Source: Clostridiales bacterium (lineage in GTDB: Bacteria > Bacillota_A > Clostridia > Christensenellales > Pumilibacteraceae). From it: DNA of 11,037 bases. Where the stretch lies: positions 1 to 11,037 of the forward strand of contig JAISDO010000007.1 in the NCBI GenBank assembly GCA_031264755.1. The letters are read 5' to 3'. Positions 1-7,354 of the stretch are shown here, piece after piece. A model generated the notes under the pieces. The model had not been told where the DNA came from and did not search any database. It was given only the letters and a program-made list of their open reading frames with translations. Numbering within the stretch: the first letter of the stretch is position 1; each line of letters opens with the position of its first letter. The translations under genes and the position numbers were made by a program.

Positions 1-149
1 CTAAGATTATTTTTGTACTAGTATAGCACAATCACCTGTGATAGTGCTAGTATTTTTATCATCTTTTCCGTTCTTCCTTGAACGACTATGTCGTTATATT
101 CTGATCTTTTTTGTTCATAGATACTACAAGCACAATATCTACCTCATAT
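1..149 (-). repeat. Cassette upstream module, copy R1 (promoter/operator-like), for a gene left of the window
   Basis: This is a near-duplicate of 1377-1504 and 10673-10777, which lie upstream of the two cassette membrane-protein genes. Read on the minus strand it holds an A-rich stretch, a 26-bp imperfect dyad (24-49) and an extended -10 box TGCTATACT (28-20). It differs from the other copies by a 22-nt insertion at 74-95, which includes the palindrome AACGACTATGTCGTT. By analogy the conserved leader and another cassette gene should begin just left of position 1. A 29-31 codon reading frame that is open in the other two copies is shifted by the insertion here. Confidence 0.75.
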
Positions 150-172
150 ATATTGTCTGCACAGTATATTGT

Positions 173-212
173 ATCAAGCTCATACATCACATATGTGATG
201 TATGAGCTTGAT
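173..212. repeat. Perfect 40-bp palindrome behind cassette A
   Basis: Two 20-nt arms are exactly complementary with no spacer (centre between 192 and 193). As RNA this forms a very stable hairpin 31 bp past the stop codon of the 66-aa gene. No U-tract follows on either strand, so it is either a non-canonical terminator or 3'-end barrier, or a DNA-level element. It sits in the place where hairpins also follow cassette B (9085-9118) and murI (1569-1596). Confidence 0.75.
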
Positions 213-243
213 GTTATTGCACAATACAAATTTGCAATCTAAT

Positions 244-444
244 TCACTTTGCAATTTTGGCCCAAACGACACTCGCAACTAGACCTAAAACAATTGCAAC
301 AACTAGACCTACAAGTCTACTTAACCAAATAGAGTCAAAGTCAAATACCCATATCAAGATATGATACAAAAGCATAGAGATTGAGTATATTATAGCAAAC
401 CTGACCATACGATCAATCTTGCCACCTTTGTTATTGGTATCCAC
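244..444 (-). CDS. Small two-TM membrane protein, cassette A partner
   Basis: A 66-residue protein starting at GTG (444), 1 nt after the TGA of the upstream membrane-protein gene. An AAGGA-like Shine-Dalgarno lies about 9 nt before the start, inside the end of the upstream gene, so the two are almost certainly co-transcribed and translationally coupled. The N-terminus is hydrophilic and basic (residues 1-14). Two hydrophobic helices follow, at about 15-34 and 41-63, the second rich in Gly, Val and Ala, and the protein ends AKIAK. No family is recognised. Cassette B carries an unrelated-looking but also small multi-TM protein in the same slot, which suggests a partner or protective role for the upstream product. 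That role is inference only. Confidence 0.65.
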   Translation of the reverse strand: MDTNNKGGKIDRMVRFAIIYSISMLLYHILIWVFDFDSIWLSRLVGLVVAIVLGLVASVVWAKIAK

Positions 445-445
445 T

Positions 446-1246
446 TCAAATAATCCTTATTGTATGATATACAGCTGGTGGTTGAGACCACGCTATCTCA
501 GGCAGTTCTACAGAACCTAGATGCCTAGTAATATCCTTAAACTCTACACCATCTAGTAGTCCATTCAACAATAACTCTGTTACAAAACCAACAACCGCAC
601 CAACAAGAAAAGACCCAACACCAGTAGACATCAAAGCAGCTATTATTAGCCCAGCAATAAAGGCTACAGCCAACCCAATAACATATCCAGTATACAATCT
701 CTGAAAGTATGCAGTGATTGTGATATAAAAGTCATGTCTAACAAGCCATAAAAATCTATTTTCAACATTGCTACCATGATTGCTATGTGACTCAATCCAA
801 TCTTCCGTAATAGATTGAATTGCTTGTTGCATTTGAGATATTTGAGTATTGTCTATAGCAAAATCATTGTAAGATTGTATAAATTTGGATTGTATAAGAT
901 TATCTATTATTTGAGCAAGTACTTGTTGAAATACATCTTGATAATCTTGATCCAACAATGTATCGTCCAAATTATCTCCAACCAAATTTGGATTGTTATG
1001 CTTTGAGATGTTATTGTCAACAATCTCATTATCCAACAATTCGGATATTATCCGAGCACTATCTAGATATTCTTGCCTAGCCAATTGCTCTTGTTGTATG
1101 CTTGCTTGCAATTGAGAACTGTTGTACTCACTACGCAATACCGCTACCATCAGTGCAGATATTGGCAATGTGATTACCAATGCCATGATTATAGATAGCT
1201 TGACCTTGCCTACTCTATTGGTAGGCTGTTTTACTTTAGTCTCCAT
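446..1246 (-). CDS. Cassette A membrane protein with conserved N-terminal anchor and C-terminal glycine-zipper hairpin
   Basis: A 266-residue protein of unrecognised family. ATG (1246) follows a textbook AGGAGG (1252-1257) with 5-nt spacing. The basic N-terminus (METKVKQPTNRVGKVK) and TM helix at about 17-37 match the cassette B protein almost residue for residue, which suggests a shared membrane-targeting segment. Residues 40-170 are hydrophilic, Gln/Asp/Asn-rich and predicted helical, and are not evidently alignable with the paralogue. A hydrophobic hairpin follows at about 185-228 with small residues spaced four apart: G187/G191/A195/G199, then S212/G216/G220. The last ~38 residues are polar. 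The length and fold do not match any family I know. It is followed with 1 nt spacing by a small 2-TM gene and preceded by the repeated leader and promoter module. Membrane localisation is well supported; function is unknown. Confidence 0.8.
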   Translation of the reverse strand: METKVKQPTNRVGKVKLSIIMALVITLPISALMVAVLRSEYNSSQLQASIQQEQLARQEYLDSARIISELLDNEIVDNNISKHNNPNLVGDNLDDTLLDQDYQDVFQQVLAQIIDNLIQSKFIQSYNDFAIDNTQISQMQQAIQSITEDWIESHSNHGSNVENRFLWLVRHDFYITITAYFQRLYTGYVIGLAVAFIAGLIIAALMSTGVGSFLVGAVVGFVTELLLNGLLDGVEFKDITRHLGSVELPEIAWSQPPAVYHTIRII

Positions 1247-1376
1247 GAGATCCTCCTAAAATATAATATATTATTTTTTATTACACTAGGATAGCCTACT
1301 CATTACACACACTCAATCTTATACTACATACACTACAATACAATGTTGTACACCACTATACCACAATATATATTTT
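1247..1376 (-). promoter_or_regulatory. Conserved 5' leader of cassette A gene
   Basis: About 130 nt of non-coding leader is strongly conserved with 10545-10672 and, more weakly, 8957-9075. Shared blocks on the minus strand include TAGTATAAGATTG, CCTAGTGTAATAAAAAATA and TTTTAGGAGG. A conserved TCCTA (1291-1287) is complementary to the TAGGA of the Shine-Dalgarno, separated by an AT-rich segment containing the palindrome TAATATATTA. This could transiently mask the ribosome binding site. The conservation is seen; the control mechanism is inferred. Confidence 0.6.
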
Positions 1377-1504
1377 CTAAGATTGTTTTTGTGCTAGTAT
1401 AGCACTATTACCTGTGATAGTGCTAGTAATTTCATCAACTTTATCGTTCATATTCTGATCTTTTTTGTTCATAGATACTACAAGCACAATATCTACCTCA
1501 TATG
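1377..1504 (-). repeat. Cassette upstream module, copy R2 (promoter/operator-like)
   Basis: Second copy of the module, immediately upstream of the cassette A leader. On the minus strand an extended -10, TGCTATACT (1404-1396), overlaps a dyad at 1400-1425 whose arms TAGCACTAT and ATAGTGCTA (in this copy) are perfect over 9 bp. Transcription would begin near 1389. The same DNA contains an open frame of 31 codons (1472-1377, starts MNKKDQNMN, ends AILAQKQS) without a convincing ribosome binding site. A promoter/operator reading is preferred; a small peptide gene remains possible. Confidence 0.65.
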
Positions 1505-1517
1505 CAACATCTCTCAA

Positions 1518-1545
1518 GTCACATTCAATCAATATTGAGTGTGAC
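1518..1545. repeat. Inverted repeat upstream of module R2
   Basis: 12-nt arms GTCACATTCAAT and ATTGAGTGTGAC enclose a 4-nt loop, with one T-G wobble. It is one of two hairpins between the 3' end of murI and cassette A. No U-tract follows directly on either strand. Confidence 0.55.
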
Positions 1546-1568
1546 AGATACCAATTTCAAATATAGCA

Positions 1569-1596
1569 AAGCAAGCAATGTAGACATTGCTTGCTT
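1569..1596. terminator. 13-bp perfect inverted repeat downstream of murI
   Basis: Arms AAGCAAGCAATGT and ACATTGCTTGCTT are perfectly complementary around 2 nt. It lies 142 bp past the murI stop. The core resembles the hairpin at 9085-9118 behind cassette B (AGCAAGCAATG in both). On the minus strand the following sequence is only moderately T-rich, so a terminator role is plausible but not canonical. Confidence 0.45.
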
Positions 1597-1737
1597 GATA
1601 CTAGATTGTATATCGTTTTATTTTGGATATTCTACATGGACCTTTTTGCCTTTTTGTGTTGACTGCTACAACATATTATTTTTATATAGCGTATACCTAT
1701 TTTTATCTATTGTTGCCAATATTTTGTTGGAGGTTGG

Positions 1738-2496
1738 TTATTTGGATACGTATTGCAATTGGCTCATTGTGTGCTTGGCTATGCCATCATTTCCATCAAA
1801 TATCGCTATATCTCTATTGCGACTATTGCAGTACTGCTGTATCAATGGTCGCAAAAATACATAGTGAGTACAACCTAGCACCACACCATCTACATAGTCA
1901 TACTCATCTAGCAACATACATACCTTGTTGTATAGTTGACTGCACAAATCTCTATAAAAATCTTGTGGAAGTGCATAATTGCCTGATAGTATATTTTGTC
2001 GCAAATTTTGCCCCGCTCTACCAAACTCTATCAACCTAGCTAGATCTACTTGAGGTGCAACTACTATATTGCTCATACTATTGTATCTGTCCTTAAGCAT
2101 AACAAACTTATCCTGCTGTGATGTAGCCACAGTGGTCAATACTAATATGTTGTTGCACCCATCAATTGCAGCAGGTTTGATAGCGGGTTCGCACCCTACA
2201 AAAGGCACCTTAACATCAGAATACACATTGGCCAATCCTACATTGGTAGCTGTATTGCAGGCGACTACTACAATTTTGCAATCTTGCTGCAACAATTTGT
2301 ACACAAGATTAGACGCCCTATCCAATATGTGACTAGCATCTAGATTGCCAAATGATACAAAATGCTCTGGCATAACATATATGTACCGTTCGTTAGGCAT
2401 CAACTCTTGCATAGAGAGAAGAGTACTAACCCCCCCTATACCACTATCCAACACACCTATAGGTCTATTATCCACTAGCAATCTAGCTGTATCCAT
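1738..2496 (-). CDS. murI: Glutamate racemase
   Basis: A 252-residue cofactor-independent Asp/Glu racemase that converts L-glutamate to D-glutamate for peptidoglycan in the cytoplasm. Family landmarks are visible in order: DSGIGG (D17, S18), the first catalytic cysteine in VACNTATN (C80), VPFVGCEPAIKPA, the T..AT..S-type loop, and the second catalytic cysteine in GCTHY (C209, H211). The protein ends near DGNDGIAKHT, as expected. The conserved GD...PYG block after the third strand is replaced by a segment reading PEHFVSFGN (43-51), an oddity that could affect the substrate loop. The start at 2496 gives a normal N-terminus, although the Shine-Dalgarno is poor (AGG only). It is transcribed divergently from gyrA across 180 bp. 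Confidence 0.93.
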   Translation of the reverse strand: MDTARLLVDNRPIGVLDSGIGGVSTLLSMQELMPNERYIYVMPEHFVSFGNLDASHILDRASNLVYKLLQQDCKIVVVACNTATNVGLANVYSDVKVPFVGCEPAIKPAAIDGCNNILVLTTVATSQQDKFVMLKDRYNSMSNIVVAPQVDLARLIEFGRAGQNLRQNILSGNYALPQDFYRDLCSQLYNKVCMLLDEYDYVDGVVLGCTHYVFLRPLIQQYCNSRNRDIAIFDGNDGIAKHTMSQLQYVSK

Positions 2497-2543
2497 ACCT
2501 ATACAATATATGTCAACCCGAGCTCAAGTGGGACAAAAAGCAC

Positions 2544-2572
2544 TTGCCAATTTTTATCATTTTTGTTATAAT
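2544..2572 (+). promoter_or_regulatory. Sigma-70-type promoter of gyrA
   Basis: TTGCCA (2544-2549), a 17-nt spacer, and TATAAT (2567-2572) preceded by TG one base upstream (2564-2565), that is, an extended -10. The predicted start is near 2579, giving an untranslated leader of about 98 nt that contains a weak 7-bp hairpin (2601-2621). Confidence 0.8.
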
Positions 2573-2676
2573 TTGATTGTATATTTTATGCTTTTTTGTA
2601 AGCAATCTTGAATGGGTTGCTATGCTTTTTGTGTTCTATTTATGTAGAGCAACATGTCACCAAATAGAGGTAAATA

Positions 2677-5406
2677 ATGTCAAACAACGACAATATAACA
2701 CCAGACGACGACAAAAAATCCCTACCAAAAGAACCTAAAAAAATCAAACGTTCTTCCAAACCCAAACAATCTCAAGATACCACAGCACCCAATGATATTG
2801 CCAATAGCGATGTAGACAGTCAAGTTGTTCAATCCACTGAAGAGCTCAACGTTCAATCCAAATCGCCCAAGCTCAAACGTGACAAAAAAGACGCTCGCAA
2901 CTTTGACAATACCAAATTTGTCAAAGTCCAGGTAGAAGACGAGATGAAAAAGTCGTTTATTGCCTATGCTATGGCAGTCAATGTCAGTCGTGCTATCCCT
3001 GACGTGCGGGACGGTCTCAAGCCCGTACATAGACGAATATTGTACGCAATGAGTGAGCTCAACTTGTACAGTGACAAACAATACCGCAAGTGTGCTCGTA
3101 TCGTAGGTGATGTATTGGGCAAATACCACCCTCATGGCGACTCTGCTGTATACCAAGCATTAGTGCGTCTCGCTCAGGACTTTACTATACGTTATCCTCT
3201 CATAGATGGACACGGCAACTTTGGTAGTGTAGATGGCGATCCACCCGCTGCTCAAAGATACACCGAAGCCAAACTATCCAAGATATCTAGTGAGATGCTA
3301 CGAGATATAGATAAGGAGACTGTAGACTTCTACCCCAACTTTGATGACACTATGGAGCAGCCTACAGTATTGCCTGCCCGTGTCCCCAATCTCCTAATCA
3401 ATGGTAGCGATGGTATAGCGGTGGGTATGGCTACCAACATACCTCCGCACAATCTTAGAGAGGTTGCCAATGGAATATTTGCACTGATTGACAACCCAGA
3501 TATTAGCATTGATGAGTTGATGCATCACATACCCGCCCCTGATTACCCTACAGGTGGCATAATCATGGGTCGCATGAATATCCGCCACGCTTATCGTACT
3601 GGGCATGGTGGAGTTGTCATACGAGCCAAAACCGCCATAGAAGAGTACGGTGGCAACAAGGATGGTTTGGGTGTCAAATACCGAATAGTTGCTACCGAAT
3701 TGCCATTTCAGGTCAACAAGGCAACTCTTATATCACAGATAGCCGAGCTAGCCAAAGACAAAAAAATAGAAGGTATAGCCGCAATACACGAAGAATCAGA
3801 TCGTGAAGGTATGCGTGTAGTTGTTGAAGTCAAACGTGACGCTCAAGCTCAGGTTGTACTCAACCAACTCTTCAAGCACACCAATCTACAAGTATCCAAT
3901 GGTATTACCTTCTTGGCTTTGGTCAATGGCGAACCTAAAGTATGCAATCTCAAAGAGATACTGTATCACTACCTAGAACACCAAAAAGATGTAGTAATAC
4001 GTCGTGCTAAGTATGACTTAGAGAAAGCCGAAGAACGTGCTCATATACTAGAAGGACTAGTCAAAGCATTAGACAATATAGATAGAGTTATCGCTATAAT
4101 CAAGCAGAGTCGTGACAAATTTGAAGCTAGTGAGAGCCTCGTTGCCGAATTTTACTTGACTGACAAGCAAGCCAACGCAATCTTAGAGATGCGTCTCTCT
4201 CGTCTAACCAGTCTAGAAGTAGAAAGTCTCAAATCCGAATTGGAGGCGTTGCATATCAAGATAGCTGATCTCAAAGACATAATCAATACACCTAGCAGGG
4301 TAATTGATATAGTCCGTGCAGAGTTGCACGAGGTCGTAGATAGATACGGTGACGATCGCCGCACTACACTAGAAATCAACTACGACGAGATAGATATAGG
4401 TGACCTTATAGACAAAGAGAATGTCGTAATATCAATGTCACATTCAGGATACATCAAGCGTCTGCCTACAACTGAGTATAGAGTACAACACCGTGCAGGC
4501 AAGGGAGCAGTAGCCCACAAGCCCAAAGAAGAAGACTTTGTGGAGAGTATGTTTGTTGCTAGTACTCACGCCGATATACTCTTTTTTACCAATCTTGGCA
4601 AAGTATACCGCATCAAAGGATACGAGATACCCGAAGCCAACAAGGCTACACGTGGACGTGCATTGGTCAATCTGCTCAATCTCAGTGTAGAAGAGCACGA
4701 AAAAGTCACAGCTATAATTCCACTCCCCGAAGAAGAAACTCCACGTGGATACCTAATAATGGCTACCAAACGAGCACTAATCAAACGAACTGCACTAGAG
4801 CAATTTGCTAGTATACGCAAGACAGGCAAAGTTGCTATAGAGCTAGTAGACGGTGATCAATTGATATCTGTACAGTTGACTTCAGGACTAGACGAAATAT
4901 TGCTAGCTAGCAGTAGTGGCAAGTGTATACGTTTTGCTGAGACCAATGTGCGTCCTCAAGGACGCAAAACTAGAGGCGTCCGTAGCATAAGGATCAACGA
5001 TAGCGAGCATTGTGTAGACATGACTGTATTGCACCCAGGATATGAGATACTCACAATTAGCCAAAATGGGTACGGAAAGCGTAGTGATCCCGAAGATTAT
5101 CGGTTGCAACGACGTGCTGGCAAAGGTATCAAAGCTGGAGTCTTCAACGACAAGACCGGCAGATTGGTCAATCTCAAACAAGTCAAACCTGAAAATGATA
5201 TAATGATCATAGCTGACAACGGTACTTTCATACGTATCAAAGCTAGCGAAGTGTCCAAGATAGGTAGAGATACTCAAGGTGTACGCATGATGAAACTCAA
5301 AAATCAAGGTAAGATAGTCAGTGTATCACTAGCCGAACCCGAAGAAGAATATACAGACGACGATGGTATTGTTGCCCCAACTGTAGATACAGAGACCACT
5401 GATTAG
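2677..5406 (+). CDS. gyrA: DNA gyrase subunit A
   Basis: A 909-residue breakage-reunion subunit of gyrase, which with GyrB introduces negative supercoils using ATP. AGAGG (2666-2670) precedes the ATG. Residues 1-73 form a Lys/Ser/Asp-rich, low-complexity N-terminal extension. The conserved domain then starts ([12 protein letters not shown]) and runs through [14 protein letters not shown] to the active-site R194-Y195 in [10 protein letters not shown]. The quinolone-determining segment reads [11 protein letters not shown]156 is kept, but the usual Asp/Glu four residues on is Q160. A coiled-coil tower and exit gate follow, then a six-bladed C-terminal domain with two GyrA-box-like motifs, QHRAGKG (604-610) and QRRAGKG (811-817), both with Ala for the second-position Gly. 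The tail is acidic. The motifs favour GyrA over ParC. gyrB is not adjacent in the window. Confidence 0.96.
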   Translation: MSNNDNITPDDDKKSLPKEPKKIKRSSKPKQSQDTTAPNDIANSDVDSQVVQSTEELNVQSKSPKLKRDKKDARNFDNTKFVKVQVEDEMKKSFIAYAMAVNVSRAIPDVRDGLKPVHRRILYAMSELNLYSDKQYRKCARIVGDVLGKYHPHGDSAVYQALVRLAQDFTIRYPLIDGHGNFGSVDGDPPAAQRYTEAKLSKISSEMLRDIDKETVDFYPNFDDTMEQPTVLPARVPNLLINGSDGIAVGMATNIPPHNLREVANGIFALIDNPDISIDELMHHIPAPDYPTGGIIMGRMNIRHAYRTGHGGVVIRAKTAIEEYGGNKDGLGVKYRIVATELPFQVNKATLISQIAELAKDKKIEGIAAIHEESDREGMRVVVEVKRDAQAQVVLNQLFKHTNLQVSNGITFLALVNGEPKVCNLKEILYHYLEHQKDVVIRRAKYDLEKAEERAHILEGLVKALDNIDRVIAIIKQSRDKFEASESLVAEFYLTDKQANAILEMRLSRLTSLEVESLKSELEALHIKIADLKDIINTPSRVIDIVRAELHEVVDRYGDDRRTTLEINYDEIDIGDLIDKENVVISMSHSGYIKRLPTTEYRVQHRAGKGAVAHKPKEEDFVESMFVASTHADILFFTNLGKVYRIKGYEIPEANKATRGRALVNLLNLSVEEHEKVTAIIPLPEEETPRGYLIMATKRALIKRTALEQFASIRKTGKVAIELVDGDQLISVQLTSGLDEILLASSSGKCIRFAETNVRPQGRKTRGVRSIRINDSEHCVDMTVLHPGYEILTISQNGYGKRSDPEDYRLQRRAGKGIKAGVFNDKTGRLVNLKQVKPENDIMIIADNGTFIRIKASEVSKIGRDTQGVRMMKLKNQGKIVSVSLAEPEEEYTDDDGIVAPTVDTETTD

Positions 5407-5432
5407 ATTGCAGTTTGTAATTTGTCTTCAGC

Positions 5433-5473
5433 GTATAACCACCCACAACAAAGATTGTTGTGGGTGGTTATAC
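5433..5473 (+). terminator. 17-bp perfect hairpin after gyrA
   Basis: Arms 5433-5449 and 5457-5473 are perfectly complementary around a 7-nt loop, starting 27 bp after the gyrA stop. The downstream tract (TAAATGAATATTTT) is not a classical U-run, so it may act as a 3'-end stabiliser together with the bidirectional terminator at 5555-5584. Confidence 0.7.
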
Positions 5474-5554
5474 TAAATGAATATTTTCTAATGTCAATTT
5501 CTCATATTCTTAAAACACAATTATATACAACTCCAATACAAACAAATAGTATAC

Positions 5555-5584
5555 AAAAAATCAACAATATATTAGTTGATTTTT
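5555..5584. terminator. Bidirectional intrinsic terminator between gyrA and dinB
   Basis: AAAAATCAAC (5556-5565) pairs with GTTGATTTTT (5575-5584) around 9 nt. The stem is followed by a T-run on the plus strand and by a T6 run on the minus strand, so it can stop both convergent transcripts (gyrA rightward, dinB leftward). Confidence 0.75.
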
Positions 5585-5637
5585 ACCACTGGCTATTATC
5601 TGTCCGAATAAATTCATTTATATAGTATAACAGTTTT

Positions 5638-6906
5638 TTACTCGTTTGATGTTTTGTCACTTTTTTTCACTGTACTCAGCCCACTAGGCAAAACATTAAT
5701 CACTGAATCAATTTTTATCTTATCCTTTCCTACCAAAAGCAAAGGCTTGATTACATTGTGTCCGTACTTTTTTCTTAGTTTAAATATAACATCATCAACT
5801 CTTTTTTCTTTGGCTACTTTATCATTGTCCATATCCCCAAACATATCTAGTTGCACTGGCATATTATTTGGTTGCAAATCTATTGCCGTCACTGTGACAG
5901 CACGGATTAACGAATGCCAATCATACTCTCTCAAAAACAATTCATACGCCTTGATAGCAATAGTGTAGGCGTCTTGTGTAGGTTGCACCAATTTGGCTTG
6001 CCACTGTTTGGTAGTCATTGCATTATTTTTGATGACAATACTCACCCCTTTGGCAGACTGGTTGTAAAGATGCAGTCTATACCCAACATCTTGTGTCAAT
6101 CCCAAAATCACTGCCCAGACTTGCTCAGAACTTTCTAGGTCTTTGGCTGTCGTTGTACCGTGACCTATGCTTTTGGCTGGCATACTACAATCACTACGAC
6201 GCACAACTGAGTTGTCTTGTCCATTTGCAAACGCTTTAAGTTCCAAACCTCTACTTTTGAGTTTGTATTTTAGCCAGTCACTGTTAGTATTAGCCAAGTC
6301 ACCTATGGTACGAATATTTACTTTTTTGAGTATAGCACTCGTACTACGTCCCACTCCCAACAAATTCTCCACAGGCAATGACCAAACAATTTCCTTATAT
6401 TGCGATTTAGGTATCACTGTAATAGCATCGGGCTTTTTCAGATCCGAGCCAAGTTTGGCAAAAACCTTATTAAAACTCACTCCTATTGACACTGTCAGAC
6501 CCAATTCAGTTTTGATTGCATTACTTATTTCCTGAGCCACCTTTACACAATCTTCCCACTTCCCATATCGTGTACTTATGTCCAACCAACATTCGTCTAG
6601 TCCAAATGGCTCAACCCTATCGGTATACCTATCATATATCTCTCTAGCAAATTGACTAAACTCCAAATATCTATTAAATCTAGGTGGCACTACAATGAGA
6701 TTGGGACACAATGTCTTCGCCTCCAATAAAGTCATACCCGTTTTTATGCCCAACTTCTTGGCTTGCTCACTCTTCGCCAGCACTATCCCCCGTCGCTCTT
6801 CCTCACGACCACCAACTACCATTGCCTTGCCACTAAGACTTGGATTGTATATACACTCAACAGACGCATAAAAGTTGTTCATATCTATGTGCAGAATTTG
6901 CCTCAT
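5638..6906 (-). CDS. dinB: Y-family translesion DNA polymerase (DNA polymerase IV-like)
   Basis: A 422-residue error-prone polymerase that bypasses template lesions. The palm begins HIDMNNFYASVE with catalytic D8 and aromatic steric gate F12/Y13. The second acidic pair is in FGLDECWLD (D104, E105). VSIGVSFNKVFAKLGSDLKKPD (motif 140-160) and the HhH segment LLGVGRSTSAILKKVNIRTIGDL (from 182) are typical. The little-finger domain follows, and QLDMF (352-356) is a beta-clamp binding motif, so access to the replication fork is expected. D10 of E. coli Pol IV is Asn here, as in many Gram-positive members. The ATG at 6906 has only a weak RBS (AAGAG too close). A possible extended -10 (TGTTATATA, 7000-6992) lies upstream, but no SOS box of the GAAC-N4-GTTC type was seen. 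Confidence 0.92.
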   Translation of the reverse strand: MRQILHIDMNNFYASVECIYNPSLSGKAMVVGGREEERRGIVLAKSEQAKKLGIKTGMTLLEAKTLCPNLIVVPPRFNRYLEFSQFAREIYDRYTDRVEPFGLDECWLDISTRYGKWEDCVKVAQEISNAIKTELGLTVSIGVSFNKVFAKLGSDLKKPDAITVIPKSQYKEIVWSLPVENLLGVGRSTSAILKKVNIRTIGDLANTNSDWLKYKLKSRGLELKAFANGQDNSVVRRSDCSMPAKSIGHGTTTAKDLESSEQVWAVILGLTQDVGYRLHLYNQSAKGVSIVIKNNAMTTKQWQAKLVQPTQDAYTIAIKAYELFLREYDWHSLIRAVTVTAIDLQPNNMPVQLDMFGDMDNDKVAKEKRVDDVIFKLRKKYGHNVIKPLLLVGKDKIKIDSVINVLPSGLSTVKKSDKTSNE

Positions 6907-7054
6907 ACTCTTATTCTGTCCATATTTTGTCTATCTCTTTCTTTATACTTATGTTTGATTGTCGTTCTTACTTCTTAAGTATATGCTCTAATATATAACA
7001 AAAATATTTTTAACTAGCCAATATCTATGTTCATAAAATAAATACAAAACAAAC

Positions 7055-7078
7055 CCCACAAGTAAAAGTACTTGTGGG
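7055..7078 (-). terminator. Intrinsic terminator for the RNase III-like transcript
   Basis: CCCACAAGTA and TACTTGTGGG form a perfect 10-bp stem with a 4-nt loop. On the minus strand it is followed by GTTTGTTTTGTATTTATTTT, a T-rich tail, so it ends leftward transcription after 7355-8611 and the remnant at 7154, before dinB. Confidence 0.8.
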
Positions 7079-7153
7079 TGAAATCTCCTAATTATATGTT
7101 TATCTTTATTATATTATTATGCTTTTACAAACTTCTAATTTATACTCATCGGC

Positions 7154-7354
7154 TTATCTGAATATTGTCATTCTAAGTTTGCCGTTGTCTGTTTGCAATA
7201 TCTCAGGCATGTAGCCTAGTTCGGCAAAGGTATATTTATCAAAGATTACGATATTGTTTGCGTTCTGCCCAGTGTAGGGATATATGCAACTGCTTCAGGA
7301 TTTGTCTCGTCTTTTAGTCCAAATTGAAACCATCACTCGCCTTGTTTGTATAGT
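7154..7354 (-). pseudogene. Frameshifted 3' remnant of an unidentified gene
   Basis: Directly after the RNase III-like stop, the minus strand carries protein-like sequence spread over different frames. It begins around REYLDYTNKASDG (overlapping the end of the preceding gene), continues as FQFGLKDETNPEAVAYIPTL, and ends in frame with NIVIFDKYTFAELGYMPEIL and TDNGKLRMTIFR before TAA (7156-7154). Each piece is open only briefly and at least two frameshifts are needed to join them. I do not recognise the family. The composition looks coding, but a chance open stretch cannot be fully excluded. Confidence 0.4.

Noticed and set aside
1..1600. CRISPR-like array suggested by repeated palindromic elements
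   Set aside because: The repeats are about 100-250 bp, far apart and gene-associated, with no regular short repeat-spacer pattern and no cas genes.
1502..2039. Overlapping plus-strand open frames encoding hydrophobic protein at 1502-1864 and 1623-2039
   Set aside because: Their 3' parts are antisense to murI, there is no convincing ribosome binding site, and the hydrophobicity follows from T-rich sequence.
2488..2516. TTGACA-N17-GATACA as a murI promoter
   Set aside because: The -10 would fall inside the coding start and matches the consensus poorly; kept only as an alternative if murI starts downstream.
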